Origin: CAYJBH01 sp964370765 | GTDB taxonomy: Bacteria > Bacillota > Clostridia > Oscillospirales > Ruminococcaceae | NCBI GenBank assembly: GCA_964370765.1 | Contig: CAYJKW010000002.1 | Location: 1 to 64,000 of the forward strand | Length of the DNA stretch: 64,000 bases | Reading direction: 5' to 3' | In this document: piece after piece, positions 42,634 to 52,592 of the stretch | How positions within the stretch are numbered: position 1 is the stretch's first letter | Layout of the letters: every line of letters begins with the position of its first letter | Program-made: the position numbers and the translations under genes | The notes under the pieces: model-generated | What the model saw: only the letters and a program-made list of their open reading frames with translations | The model's database searches: none | What the model was told of the DNA's origin: nothing

Positions 42634-43677
42634 TTATTTAACTCCAAACTCAAATATGGTTATATGGTGGTATGGTTCCTGTGGTGTTATTATTACACTT
42701 GGAAAATCTTTCATGTCCGGACCACCTGGGAAGTAGCCGGTTTCCAGGCAGATACCTCCATATTTATTATAGGCTACAGCATCTTTTCCTATCTCATTAT
42801 CCAACTTATTTGCAGTATACAGCTGTAGCCCGGGCTTTGTGGTGGTAACCTTTAACAACCTACCACTTGCAGGGCTATACAGCTCCGCCACAGTATCCAA
42901 CTTACCTTCCTTTTTAAGAATAAAGTTGTTATCATATCCATCAAACATAGTTAGTTGTGGATGATTTACTTCTATATCTTTTCGTATTGTCTTGGCTACC
43001 CTAAAATCAAATGGGCTTCCTACTACCGTTAGTATTTCTCCGGTAGGCAACGATTCGTCATCATTCACGGTTATTCTATCGGCTTTTATCATAAGCTCAT
43101 GATCTAAAATATCGCCGCTATCATGGCCATTTAGGTTAAAATAGCTATGATTTGTAAAGTTAGCTATACTTTTTTCATCACAGGTTGCCTTATAGTCCAT
43201 TATTAGCTTGTCATCTTCGGTAAGCATATAGGTGACAGTTATATCCATATTTCCGGGATATCCGCCATCGCCATCCGGACTATTTAGTGTAAAAATTAAC
43301 TTATCGTCTTGTGCCTCCACCTTAAACAGCTTAAAGCTAAAACCTGCAAATCCACCATGCAATGTGTCGTTGCCAATATTTTTTTCAAGTTTGTATTGTT
43401 TTTTATCAAGATAAAATGATGCGCCTCTTATTCTGTTTGCATATCGACCTACAAAAGATCCCATATATGCAGTACTATTTTGATAACCCGGCAAAGTATC
43501 ATGTCCAAGTGCAATATCAGCCATGTTACCATCCCTGTCGGCAGTGACTATAGAGGTGATTGTAGCACCAAATGGAATAGCTGTAATAGCTGTGCCTTTA
43601 TCGTTTGTAATGGTATATGATCGTATTTCGTCACCATTGTCCCATAGTGCAAAAAACTCTGTTTTATAATTTTTCAT
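42634..43677 (-). CDS. galM: Aldose 1-epimerase (galactose mutarotase)
   Basis: A 347-residue mutarotase interconverting alpha and beta aldoses. Family marks: PFGATITSI, GRYANRIRGASF, the His in NDTLHGG, NHSYFNLNGH, and the catalytic Glu region GICLETGYFPGGP. It follows the GH2 gene by 5 nt, so the operon may handle galactosides. Normal length. Confidence 0.92.
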   Translation of the reverse strand: MKNYKTEFFALWDNGDEIRSYTITNDKGTAITAIPFGATITSIVTADRDGNMADIALGHDTLPGYQNSTAYMGSFVGRYANRIRGASFYLDKKQYKLEKNIGNDTLHGGFAGFSFKLFKVEAQDDKLIFTLNSPDGDGGYPGNMDITVTYMLTEDDKLIMDYKATCDEKSIANFTNHSYFNLNGHDSGDILDHELMIKADRITVNDDESLPTGEILTVVGSPFDFRVAKTIRKDIEVNHPQLTMFDGYDNNFILKKEGKLDTVAELYSPASGRLLKVTTTKPGLQLYTANKLDNEIGKDAVAYNKYGGICLETGYFPGGPDMKDFPSVIITPQEPYHHITIFEFGVK

Positions 43678-43682
43678 AGCAC

Positions 43683-46592
43683 CTACCTCCTTGAAATTTT
43701 AATACATAGTTCCATCGAATACATTCTGTTTGGTGCGGGTCTGTATGGAGATTTGGTCAGGATAATTGTGTTTGTATCAACACCTATTCCACTATTGACT
43801 GCATCAACATTCACCGTTAAACAATCACTTATCGATAGTGATGCTAGGTTCTGCGCCTGTGTCAGCGATTGTTTACTGTAAGGATGCACCGAGATATCTA
43901 CCGGTCTATCCAGTGTTTTTATAAGTATTACCGGGTTTTTATCCTGATGTTTGCCATAAAGCATAAGCCATTCAGCACCGGTGCGGTTGCCGTTTTCCTG
44001 CGGCAGTAGATAGTGGTGACAAAGCTCTTCCCTATCCCCTTGTAACAGTACCGGCAGATTTGCGTTATTACGGTTACAGTAATTCTCGTCCGGGCCCATA
44101 CAAAAACAGGCAAGCTGTGATAGCTGTTTTGCGGCATCAAATGTGATACCAAGTCTATCGGCAGACTGTGACGGAGTAACTGAAAACTCCACCAATAGCT
44201 CACCATCGATGCTACAACGATATGCAATAAACATTTTACGTATTCCGGATGCCGTAAACTCCGCAAGCAGTGTATCCGGTTCGGCCGAAAGCCTTTTTAG
44301 ACTGATGTTATTTTCAGCCTCCTGCCAAAAGCCTATCTTAAATATTCGCTTGACCGAGTTTAGTAGCAGGCTTCCTTTATCACCTTCTTCACCTACCCTT
44401 GCCCTTGCTATCTGTGGTTGCAACGGCGCCCCCATAAACTCAAAGTCATCCTCGTTAGCCGATATAAGAAAACCGGTTTGTTTATCTATTGTATATCTAC
44501 AACCATTTTGATTAAAGGTGTAAACATCCTGCTCCTCTATCAGCTGTGCGAAATTTTTAGGGGCCGGCTCATTACGTTGTGCCAATCGGTGGTGGCTACT
44601 ACAAATAACCCTATCAGGATCAGACCATTCAAGATTGGAATTATCGCATAGGTTAACAACAAGATCTACCGCTTTATCGGTATTTATAAGTGGGTATGGA
44701 ATTGAAATCTTGCGGCTTTCGCCCGGTTGAACTTCCGGTAGATTTATAATACCTGTCTCTCGACCAAGTCCATCCAACCTTAATTCCCATACGACAAAAT
44801 GTTTTTTAATTATTTTCGATCGGTAAAGGTTTGTTAACGTTAAAAAATCTTTATCCAAGCTAAGTGATACTGGTGATAGGCAGTGTTTTAACTCAAATGC
44901 AGTCGGGTTAGGTGTGCGATCGGGCTGTAGAATTCCATTGGGATTAATTATATGAAAATCGTGTCCGTTCCATCCGGCTGTCATTATAAAGTTTGCAATC
45001 AGTCCACCGGCAATCCTCTCGTTTTCCCTAACGGCCTCTACATGCTCCTTAAATTCACCAAGGGCATTTCCATTAACATCGGCAAACTCTTTTGCTATTA
45101 TTGGTAACTGCTCCTGCCCTGTGTGTTTTTTTCGGTTAGCCTTGATAAGGGTGCTAAGGTTGCCTACACTTATACTTGTAAAATCTTTCCCACCTATTGG
45201 GCGGCTAACATCCAGCGCCTCGCATATCTCTACCAGCTGTTTAAAGGTCTTGTCGTCAAACTCCTCTATCCCCCAACTTATAACCGATGGGTGGCATCTC
45301 AACCTTTTAATCATCGACTGTAATCTTTCGGCAACAAAGGGGACTAGGTCGGCATTATTTCGCCTAAGATCATCCGGTATTGTGTGTATATCGGACATAA
45401 TAAAAACACCGATTCTATCACATATCTCATAAAGCATATCGCTTGCAGGATGATCAAGGTATATCGTATTTAGGTTACACCTTTTAATAAGGTGTATGTC
45501 TTTTAACAACAGCTCGTATGGTAGTGTGCGGCCGTAATCAGGATGCCACTCCTCATACCTTGCACCAAAAAGCTTTAGCGGCTTACCGTTTAATGTTAGT
45601 ATTTTATCGTCCTGTGTTACGGATAACTGCCTAAACCCAAACTCCACTCTGCGCATATCCAAGGTATTACCTAGGTTATCCTGCAAGAACAACACCAGAT
45701 GATAAAGTTCGGGGGATTCATCGCTCCAAAGTTTTGGCTTTTCAACACTAAGCTGCTGCTCAATACGTATTGGTTGCAGTGTGGGCGCAACGCTAAACAC
45801 TATCTCCTGTGCCCTTGCAACAACCTCTTTTTTACTGTTATAGAGTATGCTCCATAGCTCTATCTGCTCACGCTTTGCATTTATTCTAACATCAGTATCA
45901 ACCTTTAATATCCCAATATCGTTATTGGGCGAAAGCTCGGTTACTATGCCTACATCATCTACGGCAAAAATCGGTGCTCCACATAGCCACACACTTCTAA
46001 ACAGGCCCGATAACCGATAGCTGCTCCTATCTTCAAGACATGTTCCGTGGCTGTACCGATAAACGATAACGGTAAGGTGGTTTTCTCCTATTACCGCAAA
46101 CTCTGCAATGCAGAATCTATGCCCATCATATGCTGATTGGCAAAAACCTATATAGCATCCGTTAAGATATATTTCGGCAGCTGAACCAACACCATCCATC
46201 TGTAGGTATAACTCCCGCTCCAACATAGTTGTTGTTATATCTATTATTTTGTGATAAACACCAACCTCGTTTATCCTGTCCGGCGGTGTAATCCCATCTG
46301 TGCGTGGGTTATAATCGCTAGTCATCCAGCTGTATTTACTGTGTGAGAACTGCCAATCGGACGGTACCGCAATTTTATCTCCGCCAAAATCTTTTAGCAA
46401 CTCGATGCTATCTGGTAGGCTATAGATAGAGTCATATAGCTTAAAGTCCCATTCACCATCAAGACAGCAATAGTGGGAGCTTAGTTTTTTATTCTTTACA
46501 TCCTCAATGGTATCAAAGCCAAAGCCTACCGTCGTTACTGACAGTCTGCCTTGGCTTGTATAATCGATATTTTTAAAGGCCGGTTGCGGCAT
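43683..46592 (-). CDS. GH2 protein, LacZ-like, with altered active site
   Basis: A 969-residue glycoside hydrolase family 2 protein with the beta-galactosidase domain order (sugar-binding, Ig-like, TIM barrel, Ig-like, small-chain-like C-terminus). The barrel shows clear LacZ homology (DHPASDMLYEICDRIGVFI; NPNGILQPDRTPNPTAFELKH) and retains the nucleophile Glu (KEFADVNGNALGE, near residue 500). However, the acid/base segment, normally WSLGNES, reads WGIEEFDD (near 437). The RCSHYPN and DEANIETHG motifs read YLDHPAS and SDIHTIP, and the HEHHP motif reads YEEWHP. It is therefore either a changed-specificity or a non-catalytic member. It is 5 nt before galM and follows serA by 11 nt. Confidence 0.78.
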   Translation of the reverse strand: MPQPAFKNIDYTSQGRLSVTTVGFGFDTIEDVKNKKLSSHYCCLDGEWDFKLYDSIYSLPDSIELLKDFGGDKIAVPSDWQFSHSKYSWMTSDYNPRTDGITPPDRINEVGVYHKIIDITTTMLERELYLQMDGVGSAAEIYLNGCYIGFCQSAYDGHRFCIAEFAVIGENHLTVIVYRYSHGTCLEDRSSYRLSGLFRSVWLCGAPIFAVDDVGIVTELSPNNDIGILKVDTDVRINAKREQIELWSILYNSKKEVVARAQEIVFSVAPTLQPIRIEQQLSVEKPKLWSDESPELYHLVLFLQDNLGNTLDMRRVEFGFRQLSVTQDDKILTLNGKPLKLFGARYEEWHPDYGRTLPYELLLKDIHLIKRCNLNTIYLDHPASDMLYEICDRIGVFIMSDIHTIPDDLRRNNADLVPFVAERLQSMIKRLRCHPSVISWGIEEFDDKTFKQLVEICEALDVSRPIGGKDFTSISVGNLSTLIKANRKKHTGQEQLPIIAKEFADVNGNALGEFKEHVEAVRENERIAGGLIANFIMTAGWNGHDFHIINPNGILQPDRTPNPTAFELKHCLSPVSLSLDKDFLTLTNLYRSKIIKKHFVVWELRLDGLGRETGIINLPEVQPGESRKISIPYPLINTDKAVDLVVNLCDNSNLEWSDPDRVICSSHHRLAQRNEPAPKNFAQLIEEQDVYTFNQNGCRYTIDKQTGFLISANEDDFEFMGAPLQPQIARARVGEEGDKGSLLLNSVKRIFKIGFWQEAENNISLKRLSAEPDTLLAEFTASGIRKMFIAYRCSIDGELLVEFSVTPSQSADRLGITFDAAKQLSQLACFCMGPDENYCNRNNANLPVLLQGDREELCHHYLLPQENGNRTGAEWLMLYGKHQDKNPVILIKTLDRPVDISVHPYSKQSLTQAQNLASLSISDCLTVNVDAVNSGIGVDTNTIILTKSPYRPAPNRMYSMELCIKISRR

Positions 46593-46603
46593 TCTTAACC
46601 CTC

Positions 46604-47776
46604 TTAACCGTTATAAAGTACCCTTGTTCTTATTACTCCATCGATAGATGAGATGTGTTTGATAACATCATCCGCCACCTTACCCGATATATCCAGTACG
46701 GTATACGCAATATCACCACGGCTGCGGTTAACAAGGTTATCGATGTTAATTCCCACCTCGCTTGCATAGCCGGTTATCGCCGATAACATTCCGGTCTGGT
46801 TCTTGTTAAATATGCATATTCTCGTTCCATCAAAGGGGTCCAGCGTTACGTTTGGCATATTTACACTGTTTTGTATCTCGCCGGTAGTTAGGTATGTTTT
46901 AAGCTGTTTAACCGCCATATATGCACAATTTTCTTCGCTTTCCGGTGTGGAAGCGCCAAGATGTGGGATAGCAAGCACACCCGGAACATCTATTAGTTCA
47001 TCGCTTGGAAAATCTGTTATATAGCCACCCAGCTGTCCATTTGCAAGTGCAGATAATATATCCTCGTTTACTGCAAGATCACCACGTGCAAAGTTAACAA
47101 TTCTTGCACCCTCTTTCATCTTGTCCAGTAGTGCCTTATTTACAAATCCCTTTGTATCCTTATTTACCGGTAGATGCAGTGTTAAAAAGTCACACTCGCT
47201 TACAATATCAGCCATATTTATAACCGGCTTTACACTACGTGAAAGGTTCCATGCAGCCTGTATTGAGATAAAAGGATCATAACCGTAAACTTCCATACCA
47301 AGATGCACAGCGGCATTTGCAACCATTACACCTATAGCACCAAGACCGATAACCCCCAGCTTTTTGCCTCCGATTTCCGGACCTACAAACTGGCTTTTAC
47401 CCTTCTCAACAAGTGCAGGTACATCATCACCCTTACCTTTGAGGCTTTTTGCCCAAAGCACACCCTCGCTCAGGTTACGACAGCCTGCTATTAAGCCGGC
47501 TAATGTAAGCTCCTTGACAGCATTCGCATTTGCACCGGGCGTATTAAAGGCAACAATTCCCTTCTCGGTGCATGCGTCTACCGGCACATTGTTGTAGCCG
47601 GCACCGGCACGAACAATGGCAAGTAGCTCGTCATTTAGCTCATCCGGTGCTATCTTGCTACTGCGAACAAGTATACCGTGTGGATTTTCTATATCATCCT
47701 CTACCGAATATTTTGGTGGTATAAGCGCAACAAGCGCTTTTTGACTTATACTGTTTTTTGTCTGTATCTTATACAT
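46604..47776 (-). CDS. serA: D-3-phosphoglycerate dehydrogenase
   Basis: First enzyme of serine synthesis, oxidising 3-phosphoglycerate. 390 residues from ATG 47776, which overlaps the serC stop (ATGTATAA) and has GAGGGG about 10 nt upstream; a TTG three codons earlier is less likely. NAD motif GLGAIG, catalytic Arg in NFARGD, and HLGAST with the late His. A C-terminal ACT domain (about 320-390) may give serine feedback. Substrate comes from the glycolytic genes upstream. Confidence 0.93.
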   Translation of the reverse strand: MYKIQTKNSISQKALVALIPPKYSVEDDIENPHGILVRSSKIAPDELNDELLAIVRAGAGYNNVPVDACTEKGIVAFNTPGANANAVKELTLAGLIAGCRNLSEGVLWAKSLKGKGDDVPALVEKGKSQFVGPEIGGKKLGVIGLGAIGVMVANAAVHLGMEVYGYDPFISIQAAWNLSRSVKPVINMADIVSECDFLTLHLPVNKDTKGFVNKALLDKMKEGARIVNFARGDLAVNEDILSALANGQLGGYITDFPSDELIDVPGVLAIPHLGASTPESEENCAYMAVKQLKTYLTTGEIQNSVNMPNVTLDPFDGTRICIFNKNQTGMLSAITGYASEVGINIDNLVNRSRGDIAYTVLDISGKVADDVIKHISSIDGVIRTRVLYNG

Positions 47777-48857
47777 TAGCTTCAAACCCCCTCATAAACT
47801 CTACCAATGCTTGTACCCCCTCTATCGGCATAGCGTTGTAGATAGAGGCACGCATACCACCTACTAAACGATGTCCTTTTAGGTTAACAAGTCCTGCAGC
47901 CGCAGCCTCTTTACAAAACTTATTATTCATATCATCATTACCGGTTGTAAAGGTAACATTCATCATACTACGGCAATCAGTACGAACAGGATTGTTAAAC
48001 AGCTTACTGCTATCAATATAATCATAAAGAATTGCTGCTTTTTTACGGTTATGCTCCGCCATCTTTTCAAGTCCACCCATAGTATCCTTTACCCAATCGG
48101 CAACAAGACCGGCAACATAGATTGCAAAGGTAGGTGGGGTGTTAAACATACTATCTGATTTAACGTATGTGTTGTAGTTTTGCATAGTAGGTAGAGAGTC
48201 CTTACTACGTACAAGTAGTTTTTTATCGATAATTACAACTGCAAAGCCAGATGGCCCCATGTTCTTTTGGGCCCCTGCATATATCATACCAAACCTTGAT
48301 ACATCAACCGGCTCACTCATGATACAGCTACTCATGTCTGCCACTATCGGGACATCACCACAATCTGGTAGCTCTGAAAAACAACTGCCAAAGATGGTAT
48401 TGTTATAGCATATATGTAGATAATCAGCATCGGCTGATGGCTTTATAGCCTTAACATCCGGCAGATAGGTAAAGTTATCTGATTCGGTTGTCGCAATTAT
48501 ATTAACATCGGTGAATTTTTTTGCAGCCTTTGCGGCCTTACCGCTAAACTCTCCGGTTACAATATAATCTGCTTTTCCATTTACGGTAAGGTTTGCAGCA
48601 AGCATATCAAACTGCATGGATGCACCACCCTGTATAAACAATAGTTCGTGGCTATCCGGTATTGCAAGGGTATCTATAATACTCTGCTTTGAGCATTTAA
48701 AAATACCGTCATAAACGGGACTGCGGTGGCTCATCTCCATTACGGATTGCCCACTGTCGCCATAGCTTAAAAGCTCTGATGAGACCTTTTCCAGCACCGA
48801 TAGCGGTAGCATGGAGGGGCCTGCAGAAAAATTATAAACCCTGTTTGACTGTTGCAT
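47769..48857 (-). CDS. serC: Phosphoserine aminotransferase
   Basis: A 362-residue PLP enzyme converting 3-phosphohydroxypyruvate to phosphoserine. N-terminal VYNFSAGPSMLPLSVLEK, PLP lysine in YAGAQKNMGPSG and RTDCRSMMNVTF near the C-terminus are present. Overlaps serA by 8 nt. A hairpin lies between gpmI and this gene. Confidence 0.94.
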   Translation of the reverse strand: MQQSNRVYNFSAGPSMLPLSVLEKVSSELLSYGDSGQSVMEMSHRSPVYDGIFKCSKQSIIDTLAIPDSHELLFIQGGASMQFDMLAANLTVNGKADYIVTGEFSGKAAKAAKKFTDVNIIATTESDNFTYLPDVKAIKPSADADYLHICYNNTIFGSCFSELPDCGDVPIVADMSSCIMSEPVDVSRFGMIYAGAQKNMGPSGFAVVIIDKKLLVRSKDSLPTMQNYNTYVKSDSMFNTPPTFAIYVAGLVADWVKDTMGGLEKMAEHNRKKAAILYDYIDSSKLFNNPVRTDCRSMMNVTFTTGNDDMNNKFCKEAAAAGLVNLKGHRLVGGMRASIYNAMPIEGVQALVEFMRGFEANV

Positions 48858-48905
48858 CTTTTCTCCTTTTTATGCGTTTGCTGCTTTTACCATAGTAGGA
48901 CTGTA

Positions 48906-48927
48906 CCGCCCTACTTTCGCAGGGCGG
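48906..48927 (-). other. Hairpin between gpmI and serC
   Basis: 7-bp GC-rich stem CCGCCCT/AGGGCGG (48906-48912 with 48921-48927), 8-nt loop, no T-run. It is more likely to tune RNA stability or readthrough than to terminate. Confidence 0.4.
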
Positions 48928-48945
48928 CATAGAAAAATATTTATT

Positions 48946-50460
48946 TTAGGATATAAGCGACCTGCCGCTCATCTCCTGTGGCTGTGGTATACCCATAATC
49001 TGTAGCATAGTGGGCGCAATATCGGCAAGCGATCCGCCACTACGCAAGGTACACTCGTAACCCATAACCGTTAGTGGTACCGGGTTTGTGGTATGTGCAG
49101 TGAAGGGAGAACCATCCGGTTCACTCATCTGGTCGGCGTTGCCGTGGTCAGCTGTTAATAGCATTACACCGCCCTGCGCATTTATTGCATCTGCAACCTC
49201 ACCAACACAACTATCCACCGCCTTAACAGCGGCTACTGCGGCATCAAAGTCACCTGTATGCCCTACCATGTCACAGTTGGCAAAGTTTAATATAATAACA
49301 TCATATACGCCACTGTTAATACGTGCTACAACCTCGTCCTTAACCTCGTATGCGGACATCTCCGGCTTTAGGTCGTAGGTGGCAACCTTTGGCGAAGGAA
49401 TAAGTGCACGATCCTCGCCCTCGTATACCTTCTCTACGCCACCGTTAAAGAAGAATGTTACATGTGCATATTTCTCTGTTTCGGCTATTCTAAGCTGCTT
49501 TTTACCAAGCGAGGATAGATATTCACCCAGTGTATTCTCAAGTGTTTGTGGCTTAAATGCAACAGTTACATTCGGCATAGTTGCATCATACTGTGTGAAG
49601 CAGACATAATGTAGTGGAAAAAATCCGTTCGGGCGATCAAAACCATCAAACGCAGGATCTACAAACGTTCTTGTTATCTCCCTTGCACGGTCGGGACGGA
49701 AGTTGAAAAATACAACGCTATCCCCTTCTGATATCTTACCATCTACATCGCAAACGGTCGGAAGTACAAACTCATCTGTTACATCGTTTGCATAGCTTGC
49801 TTTTACAGCAGCTACTGCATCGGCACTCTGCTCGCCTTCACCCATGACCATCGCACGGTAAGCCTTTTCTACACGTTCCCAACGGTTGTCCCTATCCATT
49901 GCGTAGTAACGACCCATAACTGTCGCTATGCGGCCGGCACCTATCTTATCAAGCTCGGCGGCAAGAGCTGCCACAAAGTCGGCACCGCTTGAAGGCGGAA
50001 CATCACGTCCGTCAAGAAAACAGTGAACAAATATATCCTTAACACCGCTCTTTTTTGCAAGCTCCACAAGAGCATAAAGATGTGTGTTATGGGAGTGCAC
50101 GCCACCATCAGATAAAAGACCTGCAAAATGTACTGCCTTACCTGCCTTTGCAGCGCTGTTCATAGCATCGCAAAGCGCCTCGTTTGTAAAAAAGTCACCA
50201 TCCTTGATGGATTTTGTTATACGGGTAAGCTCCTGATAAACAACACGTCCTGCACCAATATTGGTGTGACCAACTTCGCTATTACCCATCTGACCCTCCG
50301 GTAGGCCTACAGCCAAACCGGAAGCATCAATAATAGTTGTGGGGTTATTTGCGAATATATCATTTAGTTTTGTTGGGTTTGCGGCAATAATTGCATTTCC
50401 ATCACTGCTGTCACGATTGCCGAAACCATCCATGATACAAAGTACTACCGGTTTACTCAT
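48946..50460 (-). CDS. gpmI: 2,3-bisphosphoglycerate-independent phosphoglycerate mutase
   Basis: A 504-residue Mn-dependent mutase converting 3- to 2-phosphoglycerate. Metal and phosphoserine site: IMDGFGNRDSSDGNA, QMGNSEVGHTNIG with the catalytic Ser, FLDGRDVPPSS, NFANCDMVGHTGD and LTADHGNAD. Starts inside the tpiA stop (ATGA). Full length. Confidence 0.96.
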   Translation of the reverse strand: MSKPVVLCIMDGFGNRDSSDGNAIIAANPTKLNDIFANNPTTIIDASGLAVGLPEGQMGNSEVGHTNIGAGRVVYQELTRITKSIKDGDFFTNEALCDAMNSAAKAGKAVHFAGLLSDGGVHSHNTHLYALVELAKKSGVKDIFVHCFLDGRDVPPSSGADFVAALAAELDKIGAGRIATVMGRYYAMDRDNRWERVEKAYRAMVMGEGEQSADAVAAVKASYANDVTDEFVLPTVCDVDGKISEGDSVVFFNFRPDRAREITRTFVDPAFDGFDRPNGFFPLHYVCFTQYDATMPNVTVAFKPQTLENTLGEYLSSLGKKQLRIAETEKYAHVTFFFNGGVEKVYEGEDRALIPSPKVATYDLKPEMSAYEVKDEVVARINSGVYDVIILNFANCDMVGHTGDFDAAVAAVKAVDSCVGEVADAINAQGGVMLLTADHGNADQMSEPDGSPFTAHTTNPVPLTVMGYECTLRSGGSLADIAPTMLQIMGIPQPQEMSGRSLIS

Positions 50461-51224
50461 CTGCTGCCTGCCTCTACTATTACAGCAAAATCAGCAGCTT
50501 TAAGCGATGCACCACCGATAAGACCACCATCGATATTCTCCATATCAAGTAGCTCTGCAGCATTTTTCGGATTCATGGAACCGCCGTACTGAATTACTAC
50601 AGCATCTGCTACAGCAGCGCCAAACATAGCTTCTAACTTTTTACGAATAAATGCACAAACCTCTTCTGCCTGCTCGGTTGTGGCGGTTACGCCTGTTCCG
50701 ATAGCCCAAACCGGCTCGTATGCTATTACAACATTCTTCATCATATCGGCTGTAAAACCGGATAGTCCGCGCTTAATCTGTAGTGCAATAAGCTCCTCTG
50801 TGATACCGGCCTCACGGTCTTCAAGTGTCTCACCTACACACACTATTGCAACAAGACCGGCTTTAACGGCTGCGGTTGCACGTAGGCATACAGTCTCATC
50901 GGTCTCACCAAAATACTGGCGACGCTCACTATGACCTATAACAGCATGGCTTACCTTTAGCTCAGTTAACATCTCTGCCGAGATCTCACCGGTGTAGGCA
51001 CCATTCTGCTCAAAATGTACATTTTGTGCGCCAACGCAGATTCCTGTACCCTCACAAAGTGCAACTGCACCGGGTAGATCTACATAGGGAACACATATAA
51101 CTACATCACAGTCTGCCTTTGCGGCTATAGGCTTTAGCTCCTCGATAAGTGCAGCTGCCTGTGCCGGGGTCTTATTCATCTTCCAGTTACCTGCGATAAC
51201 AACCTTACGTTTTGCCTTGTTCAT
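50457..51224 (-). CDS. tpiA: Triosephosphate isomerase
   Basis: A 255-residue TIM barrel. NWKMNKT at the start, the His in AVIGHSERR, the catalytic Glu in AYEPVWAIGTG and the phosphate loop GGSMNPKNA are visible. Overlaps gpmI by 4 nt. Follows pgk after a 78-nt gap that holds a hairpin. Confidence 0.96.
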   Translation of the reverse strand: MNKAKRKVVIAGNWKMNKTPAQAAALIEELKPIAAKADCDVVICVPYVDLPGAVALCEGTGICVGAQNVHFEQNGAYTGEISAEMLTELKVSHAVIGHSERRQYFGETDETVCLRATAAVKAGLVAIVCVGETLEDREAGITEELIALQIKRGLSGFTADMMKNVVIAYEPVWAIGTGVTATTEQAEEVCAFIRKKLEAMFGAAVADAVVIQYGGSMNPKNAAELLDMENIDGGLIGGASLKAADFAVIVEAGSR

Positions 51225-51261
51225 AGTTTTTATTACTCCTTAAATTTATTTATTAATTTAG

Positions 51262-51293
51262 GTTACCGTGAAAGGTCGCCCCCTCACGGTAAC
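51262..51293. other. Hairpin between pgk and tpiA
   Basis: 10-bp perfect stem GTTACCGTGA/TCACGGTAAC (51262-51271 with 51284-51293) with a 12-nt loop. T-runs lie on the plus-strand side only, so it is not a clear terminator for the minus-strand operon; perhaps a stabiliser or partial terminator. Confidence 0.45.
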
Positions 51294-51302
51294 TGTTTTT
51301 AT

Positions 51303-52490
51303 TTATTTATCGTTTAGACAAGCGATACCCGGTAGTATCTGACCCTCTAAGAATTCAAGGCTGGCACCACCACCTGTACTAATATGTGTCATCTTGTCGG
51401 CAAAACCAAGCTGCTCAACAGCTGCTGCGGAGTCGCCGCCACCGATTATAGAAACTGCATCACTATCGGCAACTGCCTTTGCTACTGCAATTGTACCCTC
51501 AGCAAAACGTGACCACTCAAATACACCCATCGGGCCGTTCCATATTACTGTACCTGCAGATTTTAATGCATCGGCATAAAGAGCCTGTGTCTTAGGACCG
51601 ATGTCCATTGCAAGCCAACCATCCGGAATATTTTCGCCAACTGTGTCAGACTCACAATCCTCGGCAAATTTATTACCTACAACGTTGTCTATAGGAAGTA
51701 GCATCTTAACATTCTTAGCTTTTGCATCTTCTAACATCTTTTTAGCTAGCTCGATCTTGTCCTCTTCGCAGAGCGAGGAACCGATCTCAAAGCCCATTGC
51801 TTTGTAGAAGGTATATGCCATACCACCACCGATAATAAGCGTATCAACCTTATCAAGAAGATTCTCGATAACACCTATCTTATCACTAACCTTTGCGCCA
51901 CCAAGAATTGCAACAAAAGGACGTTTTGGATCTGCCAGTGCACCACCCATTACCGATAGTTCTTTACCGATAAGGTAGCCACACACTGCCGGTAGGTAGT
52001 CTGCAACGCCTGCTGTGGAAGCATGTGCACGGTGAGCCGTTCCAAATGCATCGTTAACATATACATCGGCAAACGAAGCTAACTTTTTGCTGAAATCAGG
52101 ATCGTTTTTCTCCTCTTCCTTGTGGTAGCGTAGGTTTTCAAGCAGGCAAATTTCGCCATCTTTAAGGGCGGCAACCTTAGCCGCTGCATCATCACCCACT
52201 ACATCGGTAGCCATGGCTACATCACAGCCTAAAAGCTCAGATATACGCTTAGCAACAGGAGCTAAGGAGAATTTTGGGTTAACTTCCCCTTTTGGGCGAC
52301 CCATATGGCTACAAAGAACAACCTTTGCGCCGTTATCTTTAAGGTATTTAACAGTATCTAATGCAGCAACAATACGCTTATCATCAGAAATAGCGCCATC
52401 CTTCATCGGTACGTTAAAATCGCAACGTACAAGGCAACGTTTGCCTTTAACATCAATGTCCTCAACTGTTTTTTTGTTCATCATGTCCAT
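51303..52490 (-). CDS. pgk: Phosphoglycerate kinase
   Basis: A 395-residue glycolytic kinase. RCDFNVPMKDG, HMGRPKGEVNPKFSL, GGAKVSDKIGV, FEWSRFAEGT and GGGDSAAAV are all present. ATG at 52490 has AGGAG 9 nt upstream. First gene of pgk-tpiA-gpmI-serC-serA; gapA and eno are not in this window. Confidence 0.96.
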   Translation of the reverse strand: MDMMNKKTVEDIDVKGKRCLVRCDFNVPMKDGAISDDKRIVAALDTVKYLKDNGAKVVLCSHMGRPKGEVNPKFSLAPVAKRISELLGCDVAMATDVVGDDAAAKVAALKDGEICLLENLRYHKEEEKNDPDFSKKLASFADVYVNDAFGTAHRAHASTAGVADYLPAVCGYLIGKELSVMGGALADPKRPFVAILGGAKVSDKIGVIENLLDKVDTLIIGGGMAYTFYKAMGFEIGSSLCEEDKIELAKKMLEDAKAKNVKMLLPIDNVVGNKFAEDCESDTVGENIPDGWLAMDIGPKTQALYADALKSAGTVIWNGPMGVFEWSRFAEGTIAVAKAVADSDAVSIIGGGDSAAAVEQLGFADKMTHISTGGGASLEFLEGQILPGIACLNDK

Positions 52491-52542
52491 TTGATTTTCT
52501 CCTTATTATTACTGTTTTATTGTATGTTATATATTTAACAAT

Positions 52543-52571
52543 ATTGTACCATAAAGAGCCACTATCCGCAA
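52543..52571 (-). promoter_or_regulatory. Promoter of the pgk operon
   Basis: Minus strand: -35 TTGCGG (52571-52566), 17-nt spacer, -10 TACAAT (52548-52543). About 50 nt before the pgk start. Confidence 0.55.
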
Positions 52572-52592
52572 GTATTAATTTGTGTTTTTTCG

